Notes: generated from the letters alone by a model not told the origin. A stretch of DNA of 64,000 nucleotides from Jackrogersella multiformis (GCA_902806575.1 CADCXD010000018.1:3906001-3970000); one strand, 5' to 3'. Counted from the stretch's first letter, positions 35,342 to 45,710 are shown. Numbers and translations: made by a program.

Positions 35342-35770
35342 TGTGAAAGCTATAACATAGTATAGCTTTAGAAGGCATGAGGCCTGGTGAGGTTCTGGTA
35401 ATAGATGTAGCTATCTATTCTAAATTTATGAATGTGAGCTCTTCCAGATTTTGGCCCCTCAGATTTTGGAGTCGACAGCCTACCTCTAGGCACCTACTGT
35501 TGGAAGCAGGCTTTCGGGATCCTGCATTATCACACGGTATCTTGGCCAATCTATACATACAAACGTTGGCACACATCTCGGCCAATGGATGCCGTGTTAC
35601 GGTACCATGCATATTCTCTGGACCTATTATTTCACTTTAGGTAGTGATGGGAAATTAGGTACCATTTTATACAACTTGAAGAGATCCCTAAGACAACCAG
35701 GATCTCACCTTTTTTGGTCATCAATTCAAACTCCCGGTCTAAGCTGTCTAGATATCTCAACGTGAATCAA
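35342..35770. promoter_or_regulatory. Bidirectional promoter between helicase and DXO-like genes
   Basis: Only 429 bp separate the two divergent ATG codons, so both genes probably share this control region. No known box is obvious. A TAGGTACC motif occurs at about 35655-35662. An in-frame TTG at 35714 precedes the DXO-like ATG but is an unlikely start in a fungal nuclear gene. Confidence 0.5.
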
Positions 35771-37213
35771 ATGTATCGTGGAAGGGCATCAAACTCGTAT
35801 CGGGGTCGAGGGCGTGGTGGCGCTTCGTGGTCCGGTAGTTCGCGGGGAAGTGGCACGACCGGAAAAAAGGAGCCAGTTGATGATTCTCCTCTCGGTCGGC
35901 TTGTCACGGAGATCACGCTGAACAATGCTTCAACCTATAGTATTCATGAAGAAGATTCACAAATCAGCGACTGCAGATATTTGGCATCCTACTCTCTGGT
36001 CGGCCCTCGCCCACCTGAAATCATCATTCCAGGTAAGTTGTCGAAGGCAATAGATGTTTCAATACTAAAATGGCAACTAGGACAACCGGGAACTTGGAAG
36101 CCACCTCAATTGCCTTGCAAGCTTCCACAAGACCGCGGTGATTATTTTCGGGATCAGAACGGAGCCCGATTCCCTGGCTATCCTATGCAGCCTTCTGTGC
36201 AGTCCATTCTTGCTCTTAACAAGAGGTTCGACACGTCAAGTGTTGATATTATGGGTTGCGCTAGCTCCCTAGGAGACATTCTTCGCTTTGTACGGTCGAT
36301 AGACTCAACGTTTAGATTCGATGTTGAAATGGTTGGGAACACATTGTTTCTAATTCGCAATTCCCGGGACCAAGTCATACCCGATGTTCGTGGATACGGC
36401 CATTCATTCCTAGATGCTTTTACTTCCAAGCGGCCCGAGATGAAAGAGACCGAATCTCATCAACGTATAGTCTCATATTCCTTCGGTGGTCTGAAGTGTC
36501 TTGTCCGCTTTGAATGTGATGGATATTTGGAAGATACTACCGGGGATATTGTGACTACGACAACTGAATCAGGTACCTCGAACCTCCCAGAATCTTTAAC
36601 ATCTAGTTCGATCCCCATCAAAACAGCTGGGGTGCCTGTGAGCCAGAAGTCAATCCTCGAAATCAAAACGAGATCTGCGAGAAGACTGATAGATATGAAC
36701 GAGCATTTGCCTAGGCTGTGGCTCCGGCAAATTCCCAATTTCATTGCCGCATACCATGCCGATGGGAAGTTTGAAGATGTCCAAAAGAAGTTCATTCAAC
36801 AAGATTTGGACAATTGGGAAGCTGAACATGAGTCCGAGCTCCAGAAATTTGCGTCCGTTTTGCATCAACTGATCATCGAGGTTAAACGAGCCGCTCACTT
36901 GAAATTGGAGCTTTGTCGAACAGGCTCAGGACCACTAGAGCTGAGGGAACAAACTGGGAAGCTTCGGGAAGCACTTCCGAGCGACTGGAGAGATATGTGG
37001 GCTGAAGAGCGCCAAGAACCATACAAAGAGGGCGAAGCCCGTTTGATTGAGTATGACGACGACGACGACGACGACGAAGGCTATCCAAGCCTTCTACCTG
37101 GGGAGGACTCTGAGGATGAATCTAGCAAATGGGAGGATTCCGAGGATGAGATCGAGTTGGACTTCACGGCCTGCGACCTCGAGTGTGGGTACTGTGGTCA
37201 TTGTGACTACTAG
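35771..37213 (+). CDS. DXO/Rai1-like putative RNA 5'-end nuclease
   Basis: Two exons, 35771-36032 and 36081-37213, give 464 residues. The 48-bp intron is a multiple of three and has no stop, so an unspliced reading adds 16 false residues between IIIPG and QPGTW. The N-terminus is RG/SG-rich (RGRGRGG), a common RNA-binding feature. Residues 220-320 contain FGGLKCLVRFECDGY, EIKTRSA and LWLRQIPNFIAAYHADGKF. The E232-C-D234 and E281-I-K283 pairs match the EhD and EhK motifs of the PD-(D/E)XK-fold DXO/Rai1 enzymes, which remove faulty RNA caps. The W...I...DG segment after EhK also fits. As I recall, relatives in databases often carry the name geranylgeranyl pyrophosphate synthetase; no DDxxD prenyl-transferase motif is present. 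The C-terminus is highly acidic. Function is inference from motifs. Confidence 0.6.
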   Translation: MYRGRASNSYRGRGRGGASWSGSSRGSGTTGKKEPVDDSPLGRLVTEITLNNASTYSIHEEDSQISDCRYLASYSLVGPRPPEIIIPGKLSKAIDVSILKWQLGQPGTWKPPQLPCKLPQDRGDYFRDQNGARFPGYPMQPSVQSILALNKRFDTSSVDIMGCASSLGDILRFVRSIDSTFRFDVEMVGNTLFLIRNSRDQVIPDVRGYGHSFLDAFTSKRPEMKETESHQRIVSYSFGGLKCLVRFECDGYLEDTTGDIVTTTTESGTSNLPESLTSSSIPIKTAGVPVSQKSILEIKTRSARRLIDMNEHLPRLWLRQIPNFIAAYHADGKFEDVQKKFIQQDLDNWEAEHESELQKFASVLHQLIIEVKRAAHLKLELCRTGSGPLELREQTGKLREALPSDWRDMWAEERQEPYKEGEARLIEYDDDDDDDEGYPSLLPGEDSEDESSKWEDSEDEIELDFTACDLECGYCGHCDY

Positions 37214-38961
37214 AAATATCTCTGTTTGCCTCTGTTTGCACTCGAGTGCCTGCATGACATAACGTAGTAATCTAGGTCTGGATCCATGAATTCATCTGCA
37301 GAGTGCCGTTACTTAGGTACACCTAGGCATAGTATTGACTTGACCGAGCCCCGTGGCTTCACACAGCCAGCGATTTGAAACTTTGCGTGCCATGCTAACT
37401 GTGATCCCGGAATGACCGAGAACCTTAGGAGTGTCGCAGATGTGCGATGAGGTGATTCTTGTAAGCGGAATGTTTGTGAGGATAGAAAGTCTAAAGATTG
37501 AAATTGATGCAGTCAAACGATCGAGATAGAACGCGCTAAGATAGGACGCACTAAGATACGCGGGAGCGGCGTAGTTGCCCGAACCATGTACAACGGGGTG
37601 CGGGAACTGGACCAATCGGCAGCTTGCCGCAGCGAAGGAGATCGCACCTGAGCACAGGCCATGATAAGGTACCTAGGTACTAGGTAGGTAGGTACAGATG
37701 TACACAGTATTTCTACTTAAATCTGTTTTACTTCACAGTGCGATTAAAATCTTACAGATCCGTACATCTTACAACTTTCCAAGCTCTAGGTTCCATTAAA
37801 AGACTCCTACATAGGTACGGTTTAGGTGGTACCTAGTTACGTTTAACAGTCGTGATCCGATTGCGACAAAATTGGCACGCAAGAAGGGGGTCTCCTAATG
37901 AAGAATATTTTCCAAATAGCACATCATCGATTTCCCTTTCAAAATATCCTAGGTTACTGCGTCTAGCCAGCTAGTGTAGCTACCTAGGTAACCGGCCTCC
38001 TGGATCTTCAAGCAAGGGAAGCGAAGGGGAAGAGAGGTTGGACAATCCTTGATGCAAGTCATATGCGCAGGCCCCATCATAGCTCAAGACATGATCAGCC
38101 AGCCCCAGTCCTTGGAATGTGCAAATGGAGAAGGCCGGGGCAAATCGAAAAACCCCAGACTCCTACCATGTATTAGAGGGATGATCGGAAATGGTAACAT
38201 ATGCACCTCGATGGATTATCCCTATCCATATGTAATATCTTCTAGCGATGGGGTTTCCAGCCCCCCTTCCGCCGGAAACCAAACCGACTTCAGCCGCGGG
38301 AACCATCATAGTATAGTTAGCTGCTAGCTAGTGGTGACCAGCCGCAAAGAGATAAAGAAGAACCCGAAGATCACAAGCGAGAGGTTTTCGGTACTGGGAG
38401 CACCCGCCTGACTGGGCACTCTTAGCTTCATAATATAAGATTTCCTGGGTTTATTGCCATCCCTATAAACCCTTTGAGGCTGGCTGGCTGGCTGGTAGAG
38501 CGGGTCTGAGTGATTGGCCTCGTAATCCAAGGAGCTACACTAGAGCAACTCATGTATTAGGTACTTAACCTAGGCCGACCTTTGACATCGATGCGCTATG
38601 GTGCCTCGCACTGGAAGATGTTAAATTGGTCAATGGTTGTCCGGAGAGGAACACGCGGCAGTGAAAATGAGATCATTTTGTTTCAATACTAGATAGTAGT
38701 TATAGATATTCAAAATGTAGATATTCAAAATGTATGCAAAGATTACCACCACCATGACTATGTATCAAGCGCATTGTGCGCGATATGGGATATCATACCC
38801 AGAAACCTGACCTCATGTTGCGCCTGACCCTTCCCCCTTTTCCCGTAATGTCCATCGAAGTACAACTACATCGAACTCGAGTTTGAGATCCATGAAAATA
38901 ATAGATATAGAAACGAAATAGATAAGTGGGTGAGTGAATGAATGAATGGAGCGCGTAGACT
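37214..38961. other. Intergenic, no gene seen
   Basis: About 1.7 kb. It holds a CCTAGGTAC cluster at 37668-37694, more copies near 37980 and 38560, and a tandem TAGATATTCAAAATG duplication at 38702-38734. Frames of up to 100 codons show nothing recognisable. Confidence 0.6.
37668..37694. repeat. Palindromic GGTACCTAGG cluster
   Basis: GGTACCTAGGTACTAGG followed by GTAGGTAGG units; one of the denser copies of the dispersed repeat. Confidence 0.75.
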
Positions 38962-39795
38962 TCACCTCCAGGTGCTGTGGATCTTGCTTCGTCGACTCCT
39001 TGTCGACTTGAGGCCGACATCACCGTTTATCATCAGACTCCTCCACCTCCGCCCTAGACTATTCCTGTCTTTGCCTAAACTTCGAGCGCAGTCCTGCCAT
39101 TCTGTTTTGGACAGCTTCAGCTTCTCCAAGACTAGTTCGACCAGTATCCGGTCGTCTTCTTTGCTCCACCGCTCACCGTCAGCTTCTATCTCCACTTCTG
39201 TGCCTTCCAATGCGCTCTCTTCTTCCCCGTTAACAGTATGTAAATTGTGGAAATCATTCCGCCCTAGACCGAGCGGGATTGCTTCCGGCGCAATACGAGC
39301 GCGCTTTGGTGTGGCAGGTCGGAAGGATTTCCCCTCGTTTTCCTGATCCTGGTCTTTATCGTCCGAGCTGCTGATCTCGAGATCGCTGTCGATATCATCG
39401 TTGCGACCCATGTCATCCTCAATGGCGCGGCTCCGCTTGTTAATGCCGCGAGGTGGCGCCGTAGATCGCTTTACGACCTTCTTGCGCGGAAGGACCTCCC
39501 CGTTAGTGCCCGCTTTACGTGATCGTAGGCGCAGTTTTAAAGGTGGAAGGGCGGTGTGGGCCATTGGCGGTGTAGGTAGTGGATCTCGACGCGTGTCGAC
39601 GTGGTCGTTCGTGGGTGTCGATTGGGGCACTGTAAGCATGGACTGAAGAGCTCTACACGAGTTGAAGATGTTTCCGAGGGTGCTGCTATGCGCGCTCGTT
39701 GGGGGGCTAGCAGGAGGCGACGCGAAAAGAGCAGATTGGAGCCTGGTGACAGGCTTATGCGACGAGTCGCACGAAAGTGCTGAAGGCATCAGCAT
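38962..39795 (-). CDS. Myb/SANT-domain protein of unknown role
   Basis: One exon of 277 residues from the ATG at 39795; a second ATG two codons later is equally possible. The first 200 residues are disordered, with Ser/Pro-rich, basic (RKKVVKRS, PKRARIAP) and acidic (SSSDDKDQDQENEG) stretches; the basic patches could be nuclear localisation signals. The C-terminal part, about 205-258, is a Myb/SANT-like helix-turn-helix: ERWSKEDDRILVELVLEKL, then TEWQDCARSLGKDRNSLGRRW. The spaced Trp residues and the final basic tail fit DNA or chromatin binding. No target or named orthologue is recognised. Confidence 0.75.
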   Translation of the reverse strand: MLMPSALSCDSSHKPVTRLQSALFASPPASPPTSAHSSTLGNIFNSCRALQSMLTVPQSTPTNDHVDTRRDPLPTPPMAHTALPPLKLRLRSRKAGTNGEVLPRKKVVKRSTAPPRGINKRSRAIEDDMGRNDDIDSDLEISSSDDKDQDQENEGKSFRPATPKRARIAPEAIPLGLGRNDFHNLHTVNGEEESALEGTEVEIEADGERWSKEDDRILVELVLEKLKLSKTEWQDCARSLGKDRNSLGRRWRSLMINGDVGLKSTRSRRSKIHSTWR

Positions 39796-42700
39796 CTTGA
39801 TGCCTCGTTTAATTTTTAAAATAAAGTTGTGTGTTATGTGATTGAGCGCTCAAATGTAGTGCGCTGAAGTATGGAAGGATGGTTCAAGGTGAAATGTCGT
39901 GAAGTTGTGAATGCGACGGCGCGAATAGAATGCGACGCGAACGGCAACTGGATATTAACGGAAGCGCGCGAAATGAATTTCGGGAATCAATTTGAATAGT
40001 GTATATTGTTGAGTAGTGTTAGGCGATGAGGTGGTTTGCGATAGCAATAGAAAGCGATTGAAAAGTTCAAAGGCTGTACTTGTAACGCGACGGACTTGTT
40101 GGCGATCAACGGGTTGCTAGGTGATGAAAGTTGTAAGTGGAAGAATGAGAGCTTTGAGTGGGAGCGGACGGGATGGCTGGAATAATGCGCCTAATAAGAC
40201 CAGCGGGAAAGGGCAAATCCCCCCCAAAGAACCCGCCAAACTGCGGCTTTGCTTTCCAAGGTTGTCTTGCCTAACAGGGTTACACGAACGGGCCACATGA
40301 TACGTAGGTACCTTGGGTACCGTTTTTGGTCTAGAGGTGTAGGGCCTAATAGTGGATTAATGCACCGACTGCCCATTAAAAGTTACAAGGGAGTTACGAC
40401 TTACAAGGTACTACCTGGACTGCTAAAGAACTAAACGAACTAGGGGGGGAAGAAAGGGTAGAACCGAGCACTAAACTTACCTAGTACTTTACCTATTAGC
40501 ACTAGCCAAATTCTATTATGACTCTAACCATCCGCGCAATTTTTTTCTTCCTACCTACCACCAGGCGAGATCCCACCTATTAGTGAGAATAGGTTCGATT
40601 CCTGTTAGCGCTATTGGTATCTCGCTGGTAGCTCAATTCTACCTACCTAGGTACCTACTTACTATGTACTATATAATTATTAAACCTTTTTGCCTTTTGA
40701 AAAGATGGTGTGCCACGAGGCACTTCGCAAGGAAAGTAGTCGTCAAGGTCGACTGCCCTTCGTCTACGTTAGGAATAGTCTCACAACATAGTCTCATCCA
40801 GAAATCCGTTTCTGTGTTAGTTTACTACTTTTCCCAAGCAACCCGGCCTAAATGGTTGCTACCTATCCTGTTATCTACTGCGTACCTAGTAGACAGTGAA
40901 GAACTACCCCAAGTTCGACTCTGGAACCGCCCTTTGCGCCCTCATTCCAGCGGGAGGGTGGTCTTTTCGAGCCCTCATATCTATCTATCTGCCTTGAGCT
41001 ATCAATAGACGAGCTATCAAGGGTGCCAGATGGGCGTTGCGCCTCCATAAACGCCCATGCGGTGAAACAACCGATCGCCCAAGGATATTTCATTCAAAGA
41101 GAAATGTACATATTTACCTTAGGTAGGTACCTACCTACCTAGCTGCCTAGGTAGGTAAGTATGCAAGACTAGACTTAAGTGATTCTTGTCAGCTTATATA
41201 ACGCAGACTACCTAGTACGTTATATTCGACTATATTTCGTCACTGGCCATACTAGTCATTGGTCATCCCACAGTCTATGTATCATAGGGCGACCGCAGTG
41301 AAGGATTCGAATCGAGATTTTATGTGCATAAGTTTGTCGATACCAACGAACTTCATACAAATCCGTTCGCACCGGATGGTGTACTCTTTGATGAGGATAG
41401 ACTTATATGTCGTAAGGCATTCCCTATATTCGTCTCACCAAGTCGTAATGGAAATAGCTCGAGGCCTCAGACCACCCACACCACCACCACAGGTATTGAG
41501 AGCACCCCTCCTTCACGGCTGCCCTTGCATATTGATAATGCATGCAGGGCAATGGACATTGAAGAAAATGATTCATGGCGTAATCGATGATGTATCTATC
41601 AGCTGGTGTAATCTTGCTTCCCTTCCCTTCCTCGTCATCGAACGAAGCGTTTCGAACAGGTCTTTGCAAAGCCTATTGTAATCAAATATCTATTATGTAG
41701 AGTATCGATGTAGAGTAGAGTATCTATGTAGAGTATCTATGTGTTCAAGGCCCTTAATTAGAACTTGATACATTACAAGATAAGCCCCCACCTGCAAGTC
41801 ATTTGCAAGCACAAGAAAAGCCTTGACAAAGGCGCACAGATACGTTGTGAGTGATTGGTCACTTCAGGTGACTTTGCATACCAGCCGTCTAAGCTCTGCA
41901 AGCACTTTACGGAGAATTTCCCGGTTGGGTTTAATCGGTAGTTAGCGCGATCGATGGGCATGCTTCTTCATCTCATTATCTTCAACAGGTAAGTATCGGC
42001 ATACCTCAGCTACTAAGTACCTGGGCGAGAGCCTGCCTAGGAGGGAGAGGGGGAGGGGAAACAGGATGTGGTGTGGCCCGTGTAATCCATGTGAGAAATG
42101 ATGGAAAACGCGTCGACGCGTCAGAGTCTGAACGCGTTTAATTAGATTTTAAAAAATAAACCAATCAGAAAGCTCGAAGCTACACCCATGTCCGCCATGC
42201 AGTTTTTGATTGGTCTTATGTATTCTAATCGCTTTCTAGATCGCAACGTACTCCGGTCTCTTGACCTCAATTTTTTCTTCTCACCTTTTCACCGCCAGCC
42301 TGCTTAGCTCATACCATACATATATTCGCTTACCTAGGTGGAGAAGATAAATAACTTGGAGGTTTTGTCCGAAAGAGGACCATCAGATATCTACCTACAT
42401 AGGTATCCATACCGAGAGGTTGCATTTTTGTTGCACGTGTTCTTCCTTGTAAATAATATTGCTGACATTGTGACTACACTACCTAGCAGCCTAGTGTAGA
42501 TTAGGTACCCAAGGTTGACTTGATAACATCTCAAGCTGTCCCTAGTAGGGAATTTCCATACACTTCCATCCTACTTACCTCTGCACTAGGTACCTAGGTA
42601 ATTATGTTCAAGTTCTATTGCGTAACCTCCAATCAGGAGCAGAGGCCTCCCTAGGCTCACATTGAAGTTTCATCGTTTAAGCATCTGTTTGATCTACCTG

Positions 42701-43187
42701 TCACTCGATGATGGCCAATTAGCTCGAGAATTGTTTCAACTTGAGATCGGTAATCTTAGACATCTGGGTACCTACTTAGGTATTTACTGTGCTTATGATT
42801 TTAATATACTGTGATTTCTCCTTCTTAACTGTGCTTTATACTGTACGGTGCTCTCTCCAATGATTACATAATCATCGCACCTACACTACCATACTGGTGG
42901 CGGTCGCTCACTGCTTTTAGATTCATGCTTCCGGGGGTTCGGTATTACATAAAAATGTATTATAGACATATCTCCAGCAATGTGCAGAATTCCACATATA
43001 ATTGATAACTCAGAGGTTGTTGTAATTGTGCAGCATCATGAACCGTGGTATGTTGTTCTCTATGCCTACACTAGTACCTCCAAAGATATAACGTCAAACG
43101 CGCCACTGACTCTCGTTTCCATGCTTGCTATGATAGACACAACCAATATATCAAATAGAGCCTGCCCCCACAGCCCTGCTGCTCTCC
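39796..43187. other. Long gene-poor stretch before the accessory block
   Basis: About 3.4 kb with no supportable gene. It contains palindrome clusters (41116-41160 the densest; also 40642-40655, 42588-42600, 42765-42785) and a GTAGAGTATCTAT-type repeat at 41697-41741. A CACGTG lies at about 42434. Several frames of 80-140 codons have no motifs. AT-rich patches around 42130-42170 and 42770-42840 suggest old, decayed sequence, but no transposon ends were identified. Confidence 0.55.
41116..41160. repeat. Palindrome array TAGGTACC/CCTAGG
   Basis: Forty-five bases of overlapping TAGGTAGGTACC, TACCTACC and CCTAGG units. Same family as the array upstream of RAD17. Confidence 0.8.
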
Positions 43188-44021
43188 CTACTCATTTTCG
43201 TTTAGATGGAGCGTGGCAAATAGGTCGTTGAGATCCTCATCAGCGTAACTACCTGATTCAACTACAGCATTGTAAAACCCATCCCTCTCTTCCCAATCAA
43301 GACAATGCGAGAACTGGCGAACCTGTTTGGCAAGGTTCAACCACATCCATACAAGATCATTGTAATCGTTTTCTCCAAATCTGCTAGCGTAGGATCTGAG
43401 TTTCGCTTTAAAGATGTTTTTTACATTCAATATTTTGTAAAATCGTTCTCCCCAGGGAGTACTGGCGCTCACTTGAATTGAACCTTCCGCGATGCCTCGA
43501 GGAGCGCCGAGATGACCTTGAATATTTAGCAATTTTAATTATAGTAAGAAGAGGAGAATCATATACCGGCTAGTATTAAGTCTACCAATACTGGAAGTGG
43601 CTCAATCTGCTCACCATATTCAGGTCCCGTTAGTACAAAGATACGAGCGATGCCGGTAGAAGCTGCCGCAGGACGTGGCCGATAGATTCTGCAAAAGAAT
43701 TTGAGCCATGTTTCATTAGCACTTAAGAATTAAATACCTATTATCTCTGGCTAGAAGAGCGTTAAGATCGCGGGGCTTCACGTCGAGGGCCAGATCGACA
43801 TCGTGAGTAACGCGCGAGTCGAAACCACGAAGCTGCATGCTCAAACCACCCATCACGGCATACTCGATCCCTCTCTCCTCCAGCTGGTGGACAACATACT
43901 CCAGCGCATAAAAGAGATGATCCTGGCTCGCTTGCCCACTTTGTTCCTCGAGTTCGAATAGTTGATCAATCGTGTACTCCATGGATGTGGAGGTGAACTC
44001 GGTGCTGGATGATGCCGCCAT
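43188..44021 (-). CDS. Nucleotidyltransferase-fold protein A
   Basis: Three exons, 44021-43738, 43688-43567 and 43516-43188, give 244 residues; introns are 49 and 50 bp. Residues 50-80 read RGIEYAVMGGLSMQLRGF...THDVDLAL. This is the core of a minimal nucleotidyltransferase (NTP_transf superfamily): Gly-Gly at 58-59 and the metal-binding pair D74-x-D76. Downstream are VLVDLILAGHLGAPRG and a helical C-terminus with two Trp-rich stretches (VWMWLNLAK). Proteins of this type resemble the bacterial MNT and AbiEii groups, but substrate and role in fungi are unknown. It faces a second nucleotidyltransferase-like gene across about 590 bp. The downstream ATG is used as start because the in-frame codon before it is TTG. 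Confidence 0.72.
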
Positions 44022-44608
44022 GCTAGGCAATTTAGACTAGAGACCATCAATGAGAGGGCACGGCATGTGTGCATTTATTTTCATGGGCTTCAAATAAAGG
44101 AATGTATTCTATTAAAAAATTATGTCTTCTGTTATGTTTTTCACGGAGTGCTTGTGCTTTTGGAGCAGCTGCAAAACGCTCAAGATCATCGGATTGAGCA
44201 TCACTAGCCTTCCACGGGACAAATTTCGCCCCGGTCATATCTATAGGTCCCGGCTCAAAGTGATTCCAGCGGTCAAGGACCAATATCCATTAAGATCAGG
44301 TAATAGTTCTACCGGGGCGGAAGAGCGGGCAGTAGCTGCAGGTCGGAGGCACGGGCGCTAAAACCCCTGCTGGCGGGTGAGCCGGAGCCGTTGTAGCACA
44401 GATAGCTCCGAAAGCCGGGAGCTATTGGGTAGTGGCTAAAGTACCTAGCCTAGTTTGCCCCGCCTTTAGTAGAGCGGCCTAAACTTACATCATCTATGGA
44501 TGTTGTCTAAGCTTCATATCTTATCTATTACATACCTAGTAGGTAGTGTGCTCAACAATTCCTCTACTCGTCAAACTGCAATTTTAATTCTCTCCGAACC
44601 ATCTTTTC
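44022..44608. promoter_or_regulatory. Divergent region between the two nucleotidyltransferase-like genes
   Basis: 587 bp between divergent starts. One minus-strand frame (44047-44283) is open but unrecognised. A TACCTAGTAGGTAG motif is at 44531-44545. Shared regulation is possible; no specific site could be assigned. Confidence 0.4.
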
Positions 44609-45461
44609 ATGGATTCTCCAGATCCTCCCTTGACTCCGGATCTTATTAGTCTTCCGAAGCCCTGTACCAAGCCTGCTAGCTATGGCGGCCGTGGCATCCA
44701 AGAAGTGCTTGATGTTATTCAAATACTCGAGAACGAAGGTATATCTTCCTGCGTCGTAGGAGGCTATGCTTTGGTTTATTACGGTGCTCGTCTCGTTCCT
44801 AACGTAAGTATACAGCTTCTGGTCAATACCGCACGCTGAATTTGTATAGAATTGGGAAATTTGTGTGCCAAACGATTCCTTTCAAAAGGCATCGGACATC
44901 TTTACGTCTGCGCCGTTGAGCGAGATATATGAGCTTTGGGTGAAGATCCAACCACAGATTGGCTCTTTAAAACATACCTATCCTCAGTTTAGATTAAGAG
45001 GCGTGAACTTCTTTTTCTTTATTATCCCCGCGTTTGAATATTTCCTTCGCTGTGAGCCCTCGAATTTTGAGAGGAGCAAGCGAGATATTCCTTTTCCTAA
45101 GCTCGATTCCTTTGCGCAGAGCCTTCTTGACACCCAACGATACCTTGACCTCACGAACCTCATTGATGGGATGGACCTGTCTGAAGAGTGGGGAGAAAAA
45201 CATCTCGATTTGGATAAACCCGGAGAACTCGAGTATGCCAGGGAGAAGAATAACAAAATTGTCGCTTCTCTAGCCGAATACCCAAACTCTCGGCCGTCAA
45301 GACTACGCGACACTCCAATGGACTTACGACAGAAATGGGGAACAATCGTAAACTCAAAACAAAGAAGAATCGGTATTGAAGTACCTGGGCATTTGTACAA
45401 TACACGATTTCGCACAAAGGGTTCACCAGACCCTCGACTTCGAGAAGACAGAAATATATAA
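44609..45461 (+). CDS. Nucleotidyltransferase-like protein B (WEICVP family)
   Basis: Two exons, 44609-44803 and 44850-45461, give 268 residues; the 46-bp intron has a GTAAGT donor. Residues 43-72 read EGISSCVVGGYALVYYGARLVP then NNWEICVP. This is the nucleotidyltransferase core of a family common in ascomycetes, in which a Gly-Gly is followed by an acidic-x-acidic pair usually seen as DWE. Here the first acidic position is Asn66 (N-W-E68), so catalysis may be lost; the intron lies directly at this site. The rest is helical, with a hydrophobic FFFFIIPAFEYFL stretch in the middle. Function is unknown. The protein shares fold but little sequence with gene A next to it. Confidence 0.68.
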
Positions 45462-45545
45462 ACAAAGTAATATGTAAGCAGAGTACCTATAATATTTTTT
45501 TATAAATCAACACAAACTGTTATCTATTCTTTATCTCGATGCCGC

Positions 45546-45710
45546 TTACATGTATTCCGTTGGCAAGGCGTGGCGGTACTTGAATACATTTTCCGGATCC
45601 CATACTGCCTTCAACCTCCCGAGCTTAGGAAGTTCATCTTGCCCATATATCTATTTAGGCAGCCTCATCACCGTGGGAATAGTTTACATACACCGTTAAA
45701 TAAGGATTGT
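45546..45710 (-). pseudogene. C-terminal remnant of a BBE-type FAD-linked oxidoreductase
   Basis: On the minus strand, one frame reads NPYLTVYVNYSHGDEAA and stops (TAA at 45657-45655). A shifted frame then reads YGQDELPKLGRLKAVWDPEN followed by VFKYRHALPTEYM and its natural stop. The two pieces match the berberine-bridge-enzyme (BBE) domain at the end of fungal FAD-linked oxidases, where NYxHGDE is followed by a LPxLxxLKxxWDPxNVF motif. The stop plus the frameshift and the absence of the FAD-binding part upstream show a decayed gene. Such enzymes are common in secondary metabolite clusters. Confidence 0.65.

Noticed and set aside
40592..40602. GGTTCGATTCC, a perfect tRNA B-box, with a pairable T-arm.
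   Set aside because: No A-box at the right distance upstream, and no 5' acceptor stem complementary to the sequence after the T-arm. Taken as chance.
40583..41008. 141-codon frame with a hydrophobic N-terminus.
   Set aside because: N-terminal hydrophobicity derives from TACCTAGGTACC repeats; no homology seen.
39796..43187. A transposon in the gene-poor stretch.
   Set aside because: No transposase or reverse transcriptase motifs, no long terminal repeats and no target-site duplications could be found by eye.
44047..44283. Minus-strand frame between the two nucleotidyltransferase genes.
   Set aside because: Lacks a recognisable motif and no intron links it to gene A; kept only as a note.
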